Below, in pieces: positions 62,912-64,000 of a stretch of DNA of 64,000 bases (its first letter is position 1; each line of letters opens with the position of its first letter). The stretch comes from Comamonas sp. lk. GTDB taxonomy: Bacteria > Pseudomonadota > Gammaproteobacteria > Burkholderiales > Burkholderiaceae_C. Both the position numbers and the translations under genes were made by a program. The stretch spans positions 1-64,000 of the forward strand of contig CAMBNY010000003.1 in NCBI GenBank assembly GCA_945869165.1, in the 5' to 3' direction. The notes under the pieces are model-generated. The model saw nothing but the letters and a program-made list of their open reading frames with translations. It made no database searches and had not been told where the DNA came from.

Positions 62912-63885
62912 CCTGTGGTGCTGCGCGCTTCCAGATCGCGGTGCGCTTGTTGCACGTCCTCTAGCGCATAGCGCTGGCCGATGTGGATATTGACTTTGCC
63001 ACTGGCCACCATGTCCATCAAATCATCGGCCATTTCCTGCGTGCTTTCACGCGTGGAGATATGCGAGAAAAGGGTTTGGCGCGTCACGTAGATCGAACCT
63101 TTAGGGCCCAACATGCCGGGCGCAAAGGGCGCCACTGGGCCGGAGGCATTGCCAAAACTGGCCATCAAGCCAAAGGGCGACAAGCAGTCGAGTGACTTGT
63201 CCCAGGTGTCTTTGCCCACGGAGTCATAGACGACCTTGACGCCTTTACCACCGGTGATTTCTTTCACACGCGCGAGGAAATCTTCCTTGGCATAGTTGAT
63301 GACATGGGCTGCGCCATTGGCCTTGGCCAGGGCGCACTTTTCGTCCGAGCCTGCGGTGCCAATCAGTTGCAAGCCCAGGGCTTTGGCCCATTGGCAGGCT
63401 ATCAAGCCTACGCCACCGGCGGCGGCGTGAAAAAGAATGAAATCGCCGGCCATCAAGCCGCCTTGGGGCAGGGTCCGTTTGAGTAGGTACTGCACCGTAA
63501 GCCCTTTGAGCATCATCGCGGCGCCCGTTTCAAAGCTAATGCCGTCGCGCAGTTTGCACACGCATTTGGCAGGCATCACGCGGCGTTCGCAATAGGCACC
63601 GGGAGGCTGGCTGGCATAGGCGGCGCGGTCGCCCACTTTCAGGTGCGTCACGCCCTCGCCCACCGCTTCGATCACGCCGGCTGCCTCCATGCCCAATTGC
63701 ACCGGCAGGTTCATGGGGTACAGGCCACTGCGTTGATAGACGTCGATGTAATTGAGGCCCACCGCGTGGTGGCGGATACGCACTTCGCCGGGGCCGGGTT
63801 CGCCCACGGCGATTTGTACCAAGTGCATGTGCTCGGGGCCGCCATGCTGGTCAATTTGGATGGAACGGGATAGGGGGGACGACAT
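62890..63885 (-). CDS. NADPH:quinone oxidoreductase (Qor type, zinc-free MDR)
   Basis: 331 residues. No zinc ligands are present. The nucleotide fold is HAAAGGVGLIACQWAKALG (~155-175) and the quinone-reductase landmarks YIDVYQRSGLYP and NYAKEDFLARV are there. It reduces quinones by one electron or related alpha,beta-unsaturated carbonyls with NADPH. It lies upstream of the glycosyltransferase with a 22-base overlap, so the two are co-transcribed despite unrelated functions. The 115 bases to the window end hold a possible + strand start codon at the last three bases. Confidence 0.88.
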   Translation of the reverse strand: MSSPLSRSIQIDQHGGPEHMHLVQIAVGEPGPGEVRIRHHAVGLNYIDVYQRSGLYPMNLPVQLGMEAAGVIEAVGEGVTHLKVGDRAAYASQPPGAYCERRVMPAKCVCKLRDGISFETGAAMMLKGLTVQYLLKRTLPQGGLMAGDFILFHAAAGGVGLIACQWAKALGLQLIGTAGSDEKCALAKANGAAHVINYAKEDFLARVKEITGGKGVKVVYDSVGKDTWDKSLDCLSPFGLMASFGNASGPVAPFAPGMLGPKGSIYVTRQTLFSHISTRESTQEMADDLMDMVASGKVNIHIGQRYALEDVQQAHRDLEARSTTGCTILTL

Positions 63886-64000
63886 AGAGAGCTCCAGCGA
63901 GGGTAGGTTAATGAACGCCCGCGATTATCCCGCCATCGGCCAAAGCGCTGGGGCATATCGGGATTGTCCCAGCGCCCGGACTGGTTACAGTGCAGCCATG

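Noticed and set aside
63998-64000. Start codon of a further + strand gene at the window end
   Set aside because: Only the ATG is visible, so no reading frame can be supported.

Overview
The window looks like the chromosome of a betaproteobacterium of the order Burkholderiales, probably Comamonadaceae (a Rhodoferax/Polaromonas/Limnohabitans-type genome). This rests on the GC-rich codon use, the single-chain pyruvate dehydrogenase AceE followed by an E3 that carries its own lipoyl domain, the Anbu peptidase operon, and a dispersed repeat built around CATTGCGAG...AAGCAATCC. The taxonomic call is inference; no rRNA gene is present.

Layout. (1) 1-12,180, all + strand: a hydroxyproline-catabolism and uptake cluster. 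It holds a DapA-family lyase (5' end outside the window), a polar amino-acid ABC transporter, a fused aconitase X (candidate cis-3-hydroxy-L-proline dehydratase), 4-hydroxyproline 2-epimerase, an Ldh/Mdh2-type imino-acid reductase, a second proline-racemase-family protein with a Ser/Cys pair, a three-subunit flavin/Fe-S D-hydroxyproline dehydrogenase and a GntR/FadR regulator. (2) 12.3-18.2 kb: housekeeping and metabolic singles (DUF423, HDAC-like deacetylase, zinc alcohol dehydrogenase, YdcF, PagL-like lipid A deacylase, acyl-CoA synthetase). (3) 18.3-22.4 kb, - strand: the Anbu operon (ATP-grasp, alpha-E, transglutaminase, Anbu), preceded by a convincing sigma-54 promoter with NtrC-like sites. 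Its first gene, and the acyltransferase next door, carry single-base homopolymer frameshifts. (4) 24-30 kb: a secreted protein of unknown function, a Rieske oxygenase with a bridging Glu, an MFS transporter, an NlpC/P60 lipoprotein and a hybrid histidine kinase with a 46-residue membrane ORF overlapping its start.

(5) 30.3-39.6 kb: an accessory/defence island. It contains an MmeI-like fused restriction-modification enzyme, a low-GC DUF4747-like plus four-helix membrane-protein pair, a higBA pair with a leaderless-type promoter, vapBC, a LexA-box-controlled BRO/DinD-like gene, an orphan HigA, two near-identical VF530 genes, and three decayed copies of one antitoxin gene lying between the modules. 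(6) 39.6-45.6 kb, - strand: aceE-aceF-lpdA. The lpdA linker contains an in-frame copy of the dispersed repeat. (7) 45.7-64 kb: a divergent two-component system, folD-prlC, a TonB-dependent receptor, an ABC-ATPase relic, a secreted LigE-type DNA ligase, an HNH nuclease, ribF-ileS-lspA, a GT39-type membrane glycosyltransferase and a quinone oxidoreductase.

The most interesting parts are the 33.5-35.0 kb two-gene unit, the repeat-bracketed toxin-antitoxin array, the nitrogen-type promoter of the Anbu operon, the SOS-controlled BRO gene and the coding repeat in lpdA. No tRNA, rRNA, CRISPR array or complete insertion sequence was seen.
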